Shown: piece after piece, positions 20,207 through 34,700 of the stretch
How positions within the stretch are numbered: the stretch's first letter is position 1
Layout of the letters: each line of letters opens with the position of its first letter
Assembly: GCA_004794785.1 (NCBI GenBank)
Contig: SJOL01009432.1
Span: 519,795-583,794 of the forward strand
From: Opisthorchis felineus
Taxonomy: Eukaryota > Platyhelminthes > Trematoda > Opisthorchiida > Opisthorchiidae
Direction of reading: 5' to 3'
DNA length: 64,000 nt
Position numbers and translations under genes: made by a program
The notes under the pieces: model-generated
What the model was told of the DNA's origin: nothing
The model's database searches: none
The model's input: only the letters and a program-made list of their open reading frames with translations

Positions 20207-23200
20207 GGTCGGTAACAGTAGGGTGCAGTTAATGTAACGTTCCTTACGGGCTACACATTGCAGCCAACCGTCACCAATGCTAATGGCCACTAAAACTCAC
20301 CCACCTGCAAAAGAGGGTATGTCACAAATTTTGGTCAGTCATAATGTCCCACCTAATTCTCTTGCAGTTGTTGGGGTACATTTGTGGCGATTCAAATCAG
20401 ACAGCACCAGACGGTGTTCCACTGTCGTTCCTGCAGTCTTTGTACAGCTGAACAGGGGATATAATAATCTGTGAGCATCGTCCATCAATTGACCCGATTT
20501 AATTCTAATTGCCGCATAAAACCGTGGAAGAACTAAGGCAAAATATCGAGGGAGTCAATCTCCGTTCTTGGAAGCACAGCTGGGGGGAATGTTTTTACAG
20601 CCCCGGGGAGTGCTATCTCTCAAGCCAGCCTAACTTACCTATGCTGGATCGGCAACCCGGTCTCTAACTTTCCGTAACTTGCGCTTTTTGTATCCTGTCC
20701 TTTCTACAGACAAGCCAGCTTTCACTGAGAGGAACTTTTGTTCAGAAGGGTCACCGTTCCATCCTGTTCGTGTGTGCGTGCCGGATGCAGGTTAACGGTG
20801 AAGTCAGCAACCGTTCCAAGGCTGATTCCCATTCCTTAACCGTGGAGGAACAAACGACTCATAGCACGGGCGCTAGTTTGAGCACCTTGAGGAGCCCCTG
20901 TTGATGTTCCCGATATGGAACTTTGAGTGGTGCGTAGGTTCGACAATCCCGAATATCAAAAGGAAGAAAGTCTACGATACTATTTACACAAGGGTAGGCA
21001 AAATTATACACGCCTCAATTATCCACGTTCGTAGCGTCAACATATGTACAAGCCTGCCACTGACCGGCCCAGTGCAGTGTCAATGTCCGCACACCAAACA
21101 ACGTTGGGCGGAATGTTGACTCAGTAGTGTGGGTTGTGGTCGTCCCTTCCGATGACAGTCTCGTGTTTCTCATTGGCGGTGCGATCACACAAAACTCAGA
21201 AATCAAGTCAAGGCAGGCTCAGCAAACGGGACACGAACGCGCGTGGGTAAGTCTATCAGCTGCGCACATTCAGACGCAGACACATGCGAATACACAAGTG
21301 TCGGACGGGGCGGCCTTTGTGGCAAGGTGAGTGGCGGGTACAGATGAACAAAACAAGTGGAGATCAAAAGTACATAGGCGGAGTGAGCAAATGAATGGGT
21401 GAATTATCATGGGGTCTAGTTAGGTTCAATAGCCACTGAGTTGACTTTCCGATTGTCGAAAGACACACAACCAAGTTTCAATGAGTCCATTATTATTCTG
21501 GTCCATCAGTCTGGTTTTCTTCAATAACTACTGGTGTGTTTGCAACAGGGGCGTTCTGAATTCTCAATCGCTAGTCCAAGATGTCTTCCAAGTATAAAAT
21601 CTCCATCACTTTTAAGCTAGCACAATTCCAATGAACCAGCTAACTGAATAATGCTGAGTACTGTAGCAATAAGCGAATGCTATTGGAAAAGTCGCCGTTC
21701 GACGCGAATTTCAGCCCAGAAGCGAATAGCCCCATATGGCCCCAATAATAGAATCCAACTCACGAATGACATCAACAAATTTATGCGGTACTAAAGTAGA
21801 GTACAATGAGGATACAAAACAATTGCCGTCACCTCGGCAATGATGAAATGAACAATTATGGGGCCCAAATTTAACGAGCAAATGCATACCATGTTGAACA
21901 GCCTCGATTGAAATTGAAAAAAAAAACGCCTAACCAAAGTCAGGCTTATATTACCGAGATGGATAAGCTGCTGTGTGTCATGGTAGTCAAAATTACAGAA
22001 GAACACGTGTAGTAAGGGTCACTGGAATAAGTGGGTAAGCGTTGGAGGGGAAAGCACTGAACCTGGGGAAAGACGCTCAAAAATTAAAGGGACACCAGCC
22101 TCACGTCCGCTGCTATGCCGCACGGGGACATGGACAAAGTACGACGCAAGAGTATAAGGCCTAAAATGTGGGAAGCCTGAGCCCCATACACACCGGAGAT
22201 TTCCGACAATGACAAACACACACACACTTGTTCTGCTGGCTAGATAGTCATCGAAAAATCTGCTTTCATTTTATTTATATTCACGTAGACAGAAAATATG
22301 TAGAAAGAATCAAGATACAAATAGCGATCATGATCAACAACGAACAGATGAATTCTGAAAAGAGAGGCCCAACGACGCAGTGTTCAAAATTAATCCAACG
22401 TAACCGCAAAGTGTACCGCATTCAGGCACCCGTAGCAACGCTTATCTCTGAAAATATGTCGTTACTGAACTACACACAATGTAAGTATGTTGGGTTGCTC
22501 CAAATTAGAATGACATTTAATCAGAGTTAGGCTCCGGCATTCATTCTCTCTGGCTTAGCCAAGTGCTTAGGTAGTAGGATGTCAGAGCCTTTGTTATGTA
22601 CTGGTTATTTGAGCTACATAAATTAACAAAGGTAATTCACCGATATTGTGACAGTAATTGTTTCTTGTTTGGTGATCTGATGACTAATAAGTTTTTCGCC
22701 GAGCTGGGCAATCGCACTCCATCTCCAAGAGTGAGTATTTAGTGCAGATACATTTCCAGCACCTCTTCCTCATTTGCTGCATCATATATGGCTAATATTT
22801 TTTTGAAATGAAGATGGTATCTTTTCCAAGTGTATAAACATTTACTTCGGCGTTCAGCAGCAAGCTGAGTTACGCAGGCGTCTAAATGACACGATCAGGA
22901 AAACAAAAAATACTGGACACCCGCAAGCACAGGCACTCCCGTGGTTGTTCTTGGTATACTAACGGTTCTTTCCTGCCCTCTGTAATGCCAGTGTAGACAT
23001 TTTGCAGGGAAACACAAACCAGAAGGCAGAAGACCAAGAAACTTAGCGTCTGCGACCACGAGTGGTTTTATGGAATTTGCTTTCGCATGAGGTGGCAATA
23101 TCAGCCAAAAACACCATCACAGTACAGCTGAAGGCCGTTACTGGGACCTACAATGTGTGCTTAAACAAACACAGAAGACTCAACTGTCGCAATGTGTTCA

Positions 23201-25465
23201 GGAACTTATGGTTAATATTCTTTCATGAAAATACACTGCGATATCTCAAATTTTGTGTCAAATGAAGCATGAGGCAAACCCAAAGGTAAAGCTGGTCGTA
23301 GCTGTCGTACAGAAGTGTTCCTTCCAACGCTTATTTTAATTTTTAACTCTTCTGTTTTTCCGCTAACATCTGAAATGCTTTAAAAGTTTGGCGGCCTGCA
23401 GCTAAAGAGTGACACAAATTTTATTACACAAGGTCTTGCTGGATTTGAAGTGCTGCATCACAAGTAAGGTAAAATCACTCATGACAGTTAACCATCGGAT
23501 TTACTCTGGCTATTTTCAAGGCATACATCTGCCGTTAATTGGACTAAGCGCAGGTTCCAGACTTTTTTGCAATATTTCTTGTCACGAATGCAATATACAC
23601 AAAAGGTCGATGGCTTTTGGCTGCCACGACTTCGTCAACTGATACACATTGACTACGTTGCGTACTTGGCACATTAGAATACCAGTTCAGGTTCGTTCGA
23701 AAATTGGCAGACTGAGTAAGTTTTTCGCTCGCCATCTTACTTGATCCCACAGCTAACTTCGGTTTCTTTCCCCTGAAGTACAATCTGATGCAACTTTAAG
23801 GCCTTTTCTTTCTGAAGCATTCTTAACCAATATCGCCGGAATAGTTCCCACCGGAATTGGTGTAATTCGCGCAAAATGTTGTATACCTGTCAAATGTGGC
23901 TCTACATGTCTTAGTGATAAAGAAATCAGATACTCGCAAAGTTGGCGAGAGGCTTAAACAGTGTTCTGATGGTCTGAACGTATTAGGAATATCTTCTTGT
24001 TACCGAATTCACCATTAAGACTGATGTTTACATAACAATCAAATATATAATAACCCGAGATGTCTAAGACTATAGTGCAACTTAGGGATATTTCTCCCAG
24101 TGCTTGCCGGTAGCACCGAGTAGTGTTGATCAAGCAACCAACAAGCTGCTATTGTTAAACCGCCAGCCAGTTTCACTTCTTAAATACTGAGTAACTCCCA
24201 TCTCTGAAAAGCGATCAATTTCCTCACTGGTTTTGTGATTTGCGTCCAAGGTGGAACCATCTAAGTAGAAACGTCAATTGCGGGTACTCCATGTGCAACA
24301 TGGAGTTTTCTAAGTCATTTTACATAGTCTGTAATGTTTCAAATACTGTAGTGTATTGGAACAGGCTTCCAATCCAGTAGAGAGTGTTATGTCTAATCGC
24401 TATTTTAATCCAGTTATTTCTACTTCTATGCCCGAAAATCTCCTTTGAAAATAATGACACGTTTTAATTTTTGTGAATTTGTTTATCCATATTAATACCA
24501 TAACTTTGAGGCGAATGGTATACTGACTATTCCGATGTGGTCAATAACGATGGGATTGCAAAAACGGTATGTATATGCCACATTTATCTAGATTATTCAG
24601 CATAAGCGCGGTAAACCAACAACTCGAAAGCAAAGAAAGGAGTTACTCGTCAATGGCCAAACCGAAATCAGGTAAACAACTCGGCAGCTTGCTGTAAAAA
24701 TTCGATTATCACACAACTGGGGTCAATCGCATGCCTCTAATTTGCGAGCTGGAAATATATTCATACCATTGGATCAAAAATATCAGTTGATCGAAAAATT
24801 GGTCCCTTGACCTCATTTTACGAGGCTTTTGCTCATCAGAATCGCCACTCTACAAAACATGTTTCGAAGGAAGTTTCCTGTAAGACTGATGTGCTTATTA
24901 TAGTCCACTGAAGCCCGTTATTTCAACAGCGGACAAGGCAGGACAACGTTAACATAATGCTGCAACAAAGTGTGTAAAACATTTTCATCGATGAGCTCAG
25001 CCCAGCTGCATACTTTTTTAACCCGGAAATAAATGGAAAATTTTTCGGGTCTTCTAATAGTAGTTATTTCGTGTTGTTCGCCAATTAATACATCAACCAA
25101 GACAACTGTGTTGTGTTTTGGAGTTCCTCGCCTGCCGACACTACCTGAAATTGACTGTTTCGCTAAAGCCTGAAGCGCCTCGGACTTCCTGGGTGGCGAG
25201 TCCATGAGCTACACATCAAATCCATTCGTCGCATTTGACTCACTATTGTAGGTCTTGCTGGCAGGTATGCCACGGCAACCGCCGTATCGGTTAGTGCCGT
25301 GGAGAATAGTCTGCAGTCAGGCTTTGTCAAAGCAACCAGTTATCCTTAGGCGGGTTTGGTGACCTTCATTTCCTGTCTCAACCATGGCTCACTCCTAAAT
25401 TGCACGCCAAAGTGATGAAGCTCCTCCACACAGCACACAAACGCTCCAATCAATAGCGATGGAAT
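20207..25465. other. Stretch without recognised gene
   Basis: Only short, unrecognised open frames are seen on both strands. The beginning may be decayed Gypsy pol, but I could not match it. No tRNA-like boxes or clear tandem arrays were seen. Confidence 0.35.
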
Positions 25466-25700
25466 TTGAACTGTCTACGAAGTTGGATTTTATGCAGTAA
25501 TGAAGAAGCAAACACCGACTTTTGGACAGAAAAAGTTCACAAAGTTTTTCCGAAGAGTTATTTCCCTGTGACTAGCTTAGGAGTTTTAGTGTCGAAGAGC
25601 AATCCTGAAGCGCGGATCAAATCGCTTCTGCAGTTTTCAATATCGAAGAAACGCCTGGTATATCTTCACATTATACTGGTTACAGGAACCGTGTAAATGG
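25466..25700 (+). pseudogene. Possible LTR-retrotransposon reverse transcriptase scrap
   Basis: The open stretch contains E-K-V-H-K-V-F-P-K-S, then S-L-G-V-L-V-S-K-S, N-P-E-A-R-I-K-S-L-L-Q-F and K-K-R-L. This spacing mimics the segment after Y-x-D-D in Gypsy-type reverse transcriptases (K-C-x-F...F-L-G-H-x-V-S...P-x-K-I-x-A-I-x-x-F-P-x-P). The expected F-L-G-M that follows is not evident and no upstream catalytic motif was found. It is too far from the Gypsy relic at 18-20 kb to be part of it. It could be coincidence. Confidence 0.3.
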
Positions 25701-28700
25701 TTTGTACCTAATCATCCATCTTTTTGACACTGGTTGAACTGCGATCACCTCTTATGCAGCTTTCTGGATTCACCGTTTGTTATTTTATCCTGGTTATTTC
25801 TTAGATCACTACATCACTACCACAACTAGTGGGGGGAAACTGTCCAGCTTTTTCAGCTTCTTACTGTGAGCTTGCGAGCAGAAACGGTAACTGATCCAGT
25901 CGTCGGCCTTCTGTTTGTGTATACACCTACTGAGGTTGCTGAACTCAGTGTTACTATACCAGGAACAGATGGTAAGTGACGTATACACAACGGATAGGTT
26001 GAGGGTTGTTCACCTGATTTCCGTATCCAGCATCAATCCCAAGTTACTGCATTCTGTCCCAAGGGTAGTGCTTTGTAATTCTCTGCTACCAGAAGTATAT
26101 TTTAGTGCATATCCAACGGTCATGTTCATCCAGATCCCTTCGAAGATATCAGTTGTCGTAGAATATGTAGCACTGAGGATGGTGACTAGTGATGGAACAC
26201 AAAAGAGGGTTTGAATGGATAGTTTAAGCGGACCGAATGGTAACACTTATTCACCGCTGTAGACTCTCAGAAAATGTCTTTCGTTTGTGCAGCTCAATAT
26301 GGGTAACGAATTAAACTGAGCAAATTAAACCCCATAATGCATTGCGAAAATGCACATGGCTTTTGGATAATGTCTCAGTTGACTCTTTGTATTCCGTTCT
26401 CTCAGGGATACCCTGTGGTGTGTCTCGTTAAGTGAATTGGGTTACTTCTCTGAGGATGATTCTACGCCTGGGACGAGGACAGCCTTTTTTAAATGGTAAC
26501 AAAATTATTACACCGCTAAATTTCGACGATTCAACTTTTCATCGCTGAGCAGGCCATGTTTGGCATGCAATGTTAGTCCTGAAACCGATGATTAGTCGTT
26601 TCTTTTACTAATGATTACCACTCAGGCTTCACTGATGCAAACAAAAGTCTGGTTTGGAGTAGGTATGGATCACAGGAAGGATAAATAATGTGAATACAAG
26701 TGTCAGACTACAAACATCTCGAAACATGTCCAATCTCTAGCGGATGTGATGAATGCAACAAAATGTGAGCTGAAAACCTCTGTTTATTCAGTTATTGCGA
26801 AATTGTGCCAACAGAAAATATCGTACGTCGGGAGAAAACGTGGTGGGACCGGGCGACAGAATAAGTTCTACCAACACTAGATCGTTTACACGGATATTCC
26901 CCAAAGAAGCGGAATGTCATTCTCAGATGCTGAGGAGGTGAGACTCCTTGGTATCACGTAAGATTCTTTTAATGTGAAGAAAAAGGCTCGCATAATTACT
27001 TTATTGGTTCAGGTTGATGCATAAGCATAGGCAATTAAAGCTGCATCGATGAAGTGCTGCAAGCTTGACTGCGTTTGCAAATTAGGTAGAATGGTCGTCC
27101 ATACGTTCTCAAAGTTGGTAATCCAAAGAGGTAGGACTGGGATACAACTTGCCAAGATTTGGGTTGCGTCATCTTATCTTCTAGAACGGAGTGCAGGGTA
27201 ATGAACCATAGAATGAGATTTGGGAGGTGAATCTCTATGGCCAGTGGATGAAGGCATCGCAGAGAAGTGCGAAATATACCTGCATAGTACATATCCGCGT
27301 GATCACCAGTACGACCAATTGCCATCGATTTTGATTCTGCGTTTTGTCATCTGGCCGTGTGGATGGTCCAGTCTTAATAAGCAACACCACAAAAATTACT
27401 GGCGGCATATGCAGGCGACGTGACTGCATCTGAAGATTCCCTAGATCACGTCCTATGGTAACATGTCCAAATAATTTAAAGAAAGCGAAAAGGTTTTAAA
27501 ATATCCTTTAATTATGGTTCACCATACAAGTGTACAATTACTGAAGGAACCAGGATCAATATTTTTTTACGGAACACGTTTGCTGCGCTCTATGGAACAA
27601 AAAATTTGTGAATATGTTAGGATGTATTACTGAATGGTATTCGACAGCGACGAAAGCAACGAAATTTTAACTCAGTAACTTACTATCCACATAACGCTTG
27701 TAGACTGACACACGTTGTTTTTTTGCAATGGGTTTGGGAAAAAAGACAGTTTTGCATTCTCAGCAATAAAATAGGTGTAACAGCGTGCTTTCATCCATGT
27801 TATGAAGCCTAGCATACCGAAACGCTGCTGATAAGAATAGCCACATTGGATAACGAACAGAAATTAATATCACGTCTCTGTTAATTCCCCGATAACGTAA
27901 CCATTCACGTATAAAAACAACTGAAATATTAGCACAAATAAAAATAACCAAATAAGCCGTGTAAGCTAATGTCAAATTTTGTCTATTGCCTTCGTTTAAC
28001 TTATACTGTCAACACAGTTTTGAAGATACCTGAGTTCACTTTACACAGCAAAACCTCATGAAATGTGAACAAATCGCATTTCATATAGCACGAGACGTTA
28101 AATAATGGCCTATTTTGGGGCCAGCCACTCGTCTAAAGCCTAGTGAGCAATAACGAACTGTAATAAGTCCTAGGTGACACCGCGGCTGTTCCTTTTCATA
28201 AGCATTGATCCACATTTAGCATGGTCCACATTTTTGGAGAATGCCCCTTCGTCTCATCTTCGTGGCTGAAGGTAAACCGATTAATATTTTTAGTGCCGGA
28301 AAGAATAGTACAGTTTATTAGTCTGCAGGTGGGATATTTGACTTGAGTGTGCCAGCTCAAGTAGTTGTTTTGGAAAAAAGTCATTGCAGAGGCCGACCTC
28401 GGAAAAAACCGTAGACAACAACAATAAACTTTGGAAAATTATTTGTTGGGAGTCCCCATAAAAGGGTTTCCCAATACTGTATGCCAGTGGGAAACCGCCT
28501 AGCGCAGAAAACAGTCTTCTGCAAAATTTGCAGTCATAGGGTGCTTCAGAATTTGTGTAGGTGTTCCAGCATATGCACACTGGTTTACTTGCAGGCAACC
28601 TGCTTCTAAGAAATATGATTCTTTTGTCAGAGAAACGTGCTTTTCAGAAGTGGAGATCGCCCGAACAATACAACAAATCTTGCGTATTCGCTACTTCACT

Positions 28701-31700
28701 CGTGAATAATGCACTCTGTTTGAGCACGCAAACGTTCTCCATCCAAAGGTTCACTCTTAGAATCAGTGATAATTTTGTCGACGGCATGTAAAATTGCTAA
28801 CTCAGCATATTTGTTTCCTCGGGCATTGTTACAAATGACTTGCTATGACCTCACTCTTGGCTGTTGTTGCCATGGCCAGGAGCCACAGCAGCAATGATGA
28901 ACGAGTTCTATAAATAAACCGTCAACAACCCGTCATCCCTGCTGTATCAACTCTTCGATGCGTAGAACTAAGAGAGGTTACGTCTCAGGATAATGTTAAT
29001 AATTGACTTACGGCGGTTAGCTTGTTTTTCAGCTGTATAATATGGATGAATATAAGCCATTAAATTAGTAATTGTGATTTTAAAAAATTAGACAGCTGCG
29101 TAGCATTGAGGAGATGTCTTCAGATTTGCACTATTTTTCTTATACTGTAAAAACTCCAGACAAAGAATGACACAGGCTGTTTGTCTTGCATTCAACTGGT
29201 TGTCTAACGTTTCGCAATCAGTGATAGAAAATTCGTTAAGAGGATATCTGTGGTTGCTCACGAATCCGGATAATTCCATCAACTTTATTGTCCAAGTGCA
29301 CTTTGGGAATAAAAACTTACACTCGTCGACGTAATAGTACATTTCTAGTTTCAAGAAAAGAGGAAAAATAAGTAGCTGAATGCGAGAAACCGAGGCACAG
29401 TTTTTACACATATTTTAGGACGCAGTACTGTCATACACAGATGTCGGACACTTTGAAGGGATGATGTGCAAGAAAGTTTAAAAAAGAGTGGCCAAACTAA
29501 ATGTGACGACCTGTCAGCATGGCACTTGGTATTTCATTCAGTAAGATGTATTCTTTATGTGTCTTGCAGAGCATGCTGCGTACTTACGAGCTTAAGTCCC
29601 CAAAAGCCAATCAAATGCTTGTATCAGAATAAACTCACTTCTTGCCCAGTCCGTAAGGCCGTCTACAAGAGGTTGATAGACAGTTCTGAGGGGCCACTTT
29701 GAGGAGGACTACCGTTTGTAGCACACACATTATTTAGCGTTTTACAGAGGACTTACACCAGCATTGATAACGCCACTGGTCTGCAATACAGTTTAATATG
29801 GAGGCTAAATTTATGAGATTGCTTGATAACGCAAACGCAGTGGACTAGCAGGCGAATTAAGTATGGGACAGGACTAACGGCATGACTGAGCCGGCCAAGG
29901 TCACAGGGTATTAATCGAAGTTATCAAGCTCAAAGAACAACTGTACGTTTGTCAACCAGAAAAGGAGCGTACGACCCAATAAATACACTGCGAAAGCCCA
30001 GCAAAATCAGAAGCCACTCTCTTTCACTTGTGTTTACGTAAACTTTGATACTACTCGGCAAACCCGAAATGACACGTATCTCCGCCCCAACCTAGGGCAA
30101 AATACCGGCGACATAACCTCAAATGGTGACGATACGTTGTGAACAAAGTTACAAAACTAGCCGAACTACTCGAATACCGTATAACTTGGGTTATGTAAGG
30201 TTAAAAACCGTTTCACGATAGTTTTCCCTTATTACCCGTTCAGAGTGGTCCTCTAACCTACCCAATTGAAGAGGTCGGATTCAAAAAATGCCTTTAAAAA
30301 AGTGCGGATCCAAAGGTTTCTGATGAGGGCAATTGTATCCACCAGCCTTTGAAAGAAATTATGATGAGCTAAATTCTAAATGTTAATATTACTGAAGAGA
30401 AAAAGCTCTATTCGTAAGTTTGCGTCATACTTGCTGAAGTTGTCTGTACCGTGCACCGGCCTTGTCTTAGTCGTGTATTGATAATTTGGGCTTTCCTGAA
30501 ACTTGGTTTCTGGTCACATTAAGCTTTTAACTTGTGCTATCTCTGTACGGTGTCAGTGCGCCTGTTTATACTGCAGTCAATATCAAAATGTAGTTCTCTT
30601 CGCTATAACAATTCGATAGCCACGAATAATTTTGACCGCCTGATAATTTTTAGCGGTCAAACAACAAGAATGCTTTGTTTGAAACCCCCGATCTTGTGTT
30701 CATTAGGGATCCATGACTTCAGCTTGGTTGATAAAGCATGTGAGGTGCATTCGGCCGTTTCCGCAAGGATTGCAAACTGCAGCCCAAAAAAGTAACCCCA
30801 AAACTAGAAAGAGTGGGTAGAGTTCAATGTGACCTGTGCGCACGTTGCATGCGTTGATCATAGAAGGTCACAATGGAAGAAGTTTGTGATAGAGACAACT
30901 TTAGATATAATAGCATTCTGAATAAGTTATTTTGTGTGGTTGATTCCGCACTGTTTGAACACGCGGTACAAACGGACGAAAGGAACAGTACGCTGGCTTC
31001 AGCTCTAGCCGCCAAAGAAAGAAAGATTAGTCCATAATATAAAAATTTTTTTTACAAACATCATGCTGAAGAGGAATTTTGCATACGGTCTAAGTAGTGT
31101 ACACAACACTGCCTTCACAGGAATGGGAGGGGCTTTCAGTGAATTTCCTACACCCATGGACCAGTCATCGAAGTCAAAGCTTACACTAGTCAGAAGTAGA
31201 ATGTTGATAAGCTATTCCTGTGGTTCATTGTTTAATCAGTCCTGTTTATACGTCTGCGTGCTACTTTAGAAAACCTCAGTATAACAAAACATTAAACAGC
31301 TGTTTAATTTTATAATTCCTCCCAACATCAAAATATACTGAACCAATCCATCGGTTTATGTCTTGCTTAGGTAACATTTGGAATATCCCGAGTCAATCTG
31401 TTTCCATGTTTGGTTCACATGCAATAGAGGATATATCCTACCGGCAAACTGGCATTATCCGTGACTTACTATGACTGTCGTGGTGGTCAGCAGTTGTTGA
31501 ATCATTGGATACCTACTCGTGGTCGGCAAAGCGCATGCTGTATGTGCACAGGTTGCGTGATATCTCTTGATGTTCGTATAAACCAGATTACACCAGATAG
31601 GTGGACGAGCATTCAAGGACTTATACAGACCTGCCAGTTGGTCTGAGTTAAATGTGGACTTCAGCCTGAAAGTACACTTTGAGAGATGACAGGGCCCCCT

Positions 31701-34700
31701 CAGTAGGGTGGTTCAGCGAAGTACCGGACCGGAAATTTCGGGTACATACCATATGTGGTGGGGTATGCGCAAGTTGTTTGGTATACAATGCGCACCTAAA
31801 AAACGTCAATTTGGGTCAGACCAGAAGTCGTTTTTGACTTAGTACAAGTTGAATTTTACTGTTTTGTTTTTGTGAAGTACAGGTTCGGGCATTCAAAGAT
31901 GTTTAGTGAGACGAAAGTGGGACAGATTTGATTCATAGAGGATTCTTACCGTAACCTGTATATTCTGACAGGAGCGTATCAAGCATAGAAAAAAATATCC
32001 AGAATGTTACTTCCTGTGGCATTTACACTATGAATAGTCTTGTATGATGCACTAAAATCACTCACCAGCTTCGCATTTCTTCTTGTCTAAAATACGGTGC
32101 GTATGTATACACATATATGTATATGACATCGGCAAAAACATATGAGGATAAACCATTCACAAATGTGAAGGCATGATAAGAGATTGCTGTCATAAATGTG
32201 TTCTAAGTAGTATGCAATCCGGGTACATCCAGAAAATCGCCTTGAAGTGTTTGTAGGACACAAGCTGCTTTGTTGCAGAAATGGAGCACCTACCCTTCAA
32301 AGCACAGTAACGAATCCTCATTATAAATGTTTTTTTACCGGTCCTCTCAAATCCTATTGTGCTAGTCATAAAAATATCTTGTTCCCTTTCTGTTAGCAAC
32401 AACAGCAGAGTAACCACGGTTCAACTGTAGAAGGAATTCGATCAATTTTATCCAACTCAACACCACATTCTCTGACACTGGGAAAAAACCCGATTATCCT
32501 ATCTATTTTCACCAAGGTGTGCAGGTAGACGTGCCACAGCTCAGATGGATGTCTAGCTGAATAAAGCGATTCAGCAAGAATTGGTTTAAGGTGTAACAAG
32601 AACGCAATTTGAGGTACCTGGGTGTAATCGAAATCGATTTGTTGGCTTGACTCAAGGGGCTCTGGGTATGCGTGACTCAATCAACCGTGAGGCTGTATGA
32701 TGTTAACCTGCACAACGAACCGGCAAAAGCTTTATAGGTGCTGCATTAACAAAGGAAGACACACCAAAACTGACAAACTTTAAGTTTATCTTGCCAACAT
32801 TTTTGCCCATGAATACCCGATTAATTAGAATGAAGTGACCCGCGTGAAGATGTATTCAGCCCTTATTCAAGGAAGTCTACCCACAACATTTCACTCATTT
32901 TGTTTTACCATTTTAACTACCTATAGCAAGCACCAGATGGCGCGTTATTTCGTTGACAAGATCCGATCAGGACAAGGCCCCAGATTAGTAGATGCTTTTT
33001 TATTTTTCAGACGGTAACTACTTAAAACTTACATTCGCATAACTTTTCCAGGCCTAAACAAAAGAAGTTAACATTTGTAAAGATGCGTCTGATGAGCACT
33101 ATAGGTGACATGTTTTACTCATTCAACTAAAAACCTGTGGTAATGCTTCTGCACCAAGAAGAAATACGGAAAAATAATAGGGAGTGTATTTTACCTGGGT
33201 TTTAATAGTCATGAGCACATTTACAGCACCAGCAGCGCCCTGTTTTTAGCAAATGCAAAATGTGTGAACTTAAGTGATAGCGTATAAGCACCTAGTGAAG
33301 CCTAGTGAAGTTACCTTCTTGGATCTGCTGTAGGACTGTTCAGATGTATCCAGAAAATAGGAATGAGATATTTGGTTGTTTAATTATTAGTGTATAGCAA
33401 TGGGGAAAAGTAGAAAGACCTATGGCGTTGCTCCACTAACATTGACATGCAGATTAGTTTTAATGAGCATTATATACGGGGGATTTATATAAGAAAAATG
33501 GAACGTATGACGGTGGGGACTGTAACTTAAAAGAAATGAGGGCTTGACATACCTATAACCATCTTGGTTCCCTCCAATTATCGCAGTATATGGATAATAC
33601 ACGAGCTACAGCAGCTAGTAAGACATATCCGGTAGTATTCATCATTCACTACGTAAAAATGCAACAATTCTTATTATAATAATTTTTTAGTACGGGAACT
33701 AACTTTGACCCACCTTGTATTTACAAACAAAATTATACTGTCCACATTTTTCGACAGTACTGCTGATTGGGTTCATGTGGAATATCTTTTGAGTAATGTC
33801 TTGTGAGTATGTCTTGTGAGTAATATGCTATTATATTCACGGTAGGCGAGGTGGATACTCACAGTAATAGATCGAATAGACGGCTGAAATTTAAAAATAT
33901 TTTTAGCAGGCGCAATGCACTAACGTGAAAAAAATAATCTTTTTCGCTTACGTACCCGCTCCGGCGTATTCATCCACTGTGAATCGAAAAAAATAGATTT
34001 AGATATAGAATTATGAATACTACTACTATTATTCTGCACTTAAATGCATTTATGGATGTATTTGGAGGTTACTTCTTGCGTTCAAATTATATTAACTGTT
34101 ATCAAGATAAACTCACAGTCAGTTTTTTTTACTTGGGAAGCTGTAGGAGAGGAATTGCGCATTTGAATTAATTTAAACCTTGAAAGCGAAAAAGCACAGG
34201 CCAAATAATGCATGAAATAAATTGAATTAGGAATATGTTGTAACATATAAGTTTTCTAATTTTCACAATCCAATAGCCATACTACTAATCAGATTTTAAT
34301 AATTTTGCAACCTACAGAAGAATAAAATGAGAGTAGAGGGTTTCCCGGGGCGTTATACTTTATAAAGAAATTGATCAATAAATACATCGATATGAACCCG
34401 GTCTACGAGCTTCTACGAAAGAAAGGATTACACGTTTGCGGGGCTATGAATAGCATGGGAAAAGAAAATACTCAACAACAGCTAACGGAACAATTGGAGC
34501 AAAGAGAAGCTACTAAAATTAAAAGGTTATCTAATCAACCAATCAAGTGGAATAAAATCAGACTACAAAGCAAGAGAAGGCCGAATCACAAGAGAGGATC
34601 AGAAATGTCGAGTTAAACCAACTAGATACATAAAAATGGGACCACAAAGCAACTCGGATTCCAAGCTGACGAACCATCTTACGCAAATCCCACTTGGGAC

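Noticed and set aside
26010..26246. Overlapping plus and minus frames of about 80-100 codons
   Set aside because: No motif in either direction and no conserved partner in the window.
33781..33830. Short direct stutter (gtcttgtgagtaat / atgtcttgtgagta)
   Set aside because: Too short and imperfect to be more than replication slippage.
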